Shown here: positions 63,783 to 64,000 of the stretch, piece by piece | Position numbering within the stretch: the stretch's first letter is position 1 | How the letters are laid out: every line of letters begins with the position of its first letter | Source of the DNA: Mesobacillus maritimus | GTDB taxonomy: Bacteria; Bacillota; Bacilli; Bacillales; Cytobacillaceae | Assembly: GCF_019749255.1 (NCBI RefSeq) | Contig: NZ_JACWFH010000023.1 | Location: forward strand, 1 to 64,000 | Reading direction: 5' to 3' | Length of the DNA: 64,000 nucleotides | The notes under the pieces: generated by a model | What the model was told of the DNA's origin: nothing | What the model saw: the letters and a program-made list of their open reading frames with translations, nothing else | The model's database searches: none | Made by a program: the position numbers and the translations under genes

Positions 63783-63811
63783 ATATTAATAGAATTTTAT
63801 AATTCAGTCAA
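63783..63811 (-). promoter_or_regulatory. Sigma-A promoter of the transporter/hydrolase operon
   Basis: Minus strand TTGACT (63811-63806), a 17-base spacer, TAATAT (63788-63783). Confidence 0.5.
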
Positions 63812-63833
63812 TTTAAATTTTCATATTTTTCTG

Positions 63834-63848
63834 TTTAAACGCTTTCAT
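63834..63848 (-). promoter_or_regulatory. Candidate cre site upstream of the transporter promoter
   Basis: Minus strand ATGAAAGCGTTTAAA matches the cre consensus except one position. It is centred about 65 bases upstream of the predicted start, a location used for CcpA activation rather than repression. Confidence 0.5.
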
Positions 63849-64000
63849 TTGTATATTTAACCAGATTAAGTTATATGTATGAAAACGATATTATTGAAAA
63901 ATAATAGTTTGATTAGGGCAATAAAATGACTTTTAAAAAACAGAACCAATTCTTCTAATCCATATGGAAACAGCCTCCTCCTTAGTTGCCTTCCTATTTC

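Noticed and set aside
1-64000. tRNA, rRNA, CRISPR arrays, prophage or complete IS elements
   Set aside because: No tRNA or rRNA-like segment, no regularly spaced repeats and no integrase or transposase frame was found.

Overview
The window is chromosomal DNA from a low-GC, spore-former-type Firmicute, most likely Bacillaceae (Bacillus, Neobacillus or Mesobacillus relatives). The evidence is strong AGGAGG-type ribosome binding sites, frequent GTG/TTG starts, sigma-A promoters, CcpA-type cre sites, class III Fbp, DUF3231 and YvrJ proteins and HelD. I see no rRNA, tRNA, CRISPR array, prophage or complete insertion sequence. Dispersed short repeats are common, above all a palindromic GTGACAGGCACC element that sits at gene 3' ends.

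Layout. 1-9.1 kb (minus): a complete sialic acid operon in the order nanE, nanA, SSS symporter, a fumarate-reductase-like flavoprotein, ROK kinase, RpiR regulator, nagA, nagB. It has a recognisable promoter and a cre site. 9.2-16.8 kb: a membrane-anchored MutS-family ATPase divergent from an Rgg-like regulator, a GNAT, a YvrJ protein missed by length filters, and a double MerR regulator convergent with HelD. 17-24.8 kb: small housekeeping and hypothetical genes, an esterase with a divergent ArsR-type regulator, and a frameshifted phosphotransferase. 25-27 kb: an ECF sigma, anti-sigma and partner operon with a duplicated promoter. 27-33.8 kb (minus): an NhaC-type antiporter and a sulfonate-type ABC importer with FMN monooxygenase and flavin reductase, whose leader contains a strong terminator. 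34-40 kb: GNATs, two small membrane proteins behind a Fur/PerR-like box, fbp, and a frameshifted DUF3231 gene.

40-45 kb holds a GGDEF-EAL protein, an alpha/beta hydrolase, and an Lrp regulator divergent from an AhpD-like protein. 45-53.6 kb (minus): an AraC regulator, a TRAP transporter (dctPQM), then Gfo/Idh oxidoreductase, DUF993 aldolase-like, TIM-barrel isomerase and glycerate kinase. This looks like a complete but unrecognised catabolic route ending in phosphoglycerate. 54-58.3 kb: an ASCH protein, a frameshifted ABC-F ATPase behind a probable antibiotic-responsive attenuation leader (a 42-codon leader ORF and two terminators), GTP cyclohydrolase II and a PH-domain protein. 58.5-64 kb: an intact DUF3231 gene and a transporter, carbamoylase and amidohydrolase group for acylated or carbamoylated amino acids, with a cre site upstream.

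Three genes (phosphotransferase, DUF3231, ABC-F) each carry a single frameshift, with the continuation readable in another frame. A fourth small gene has an in-frame stop. These are either real decay or assembly errors, and should be checked against reads before any biology is built on them.
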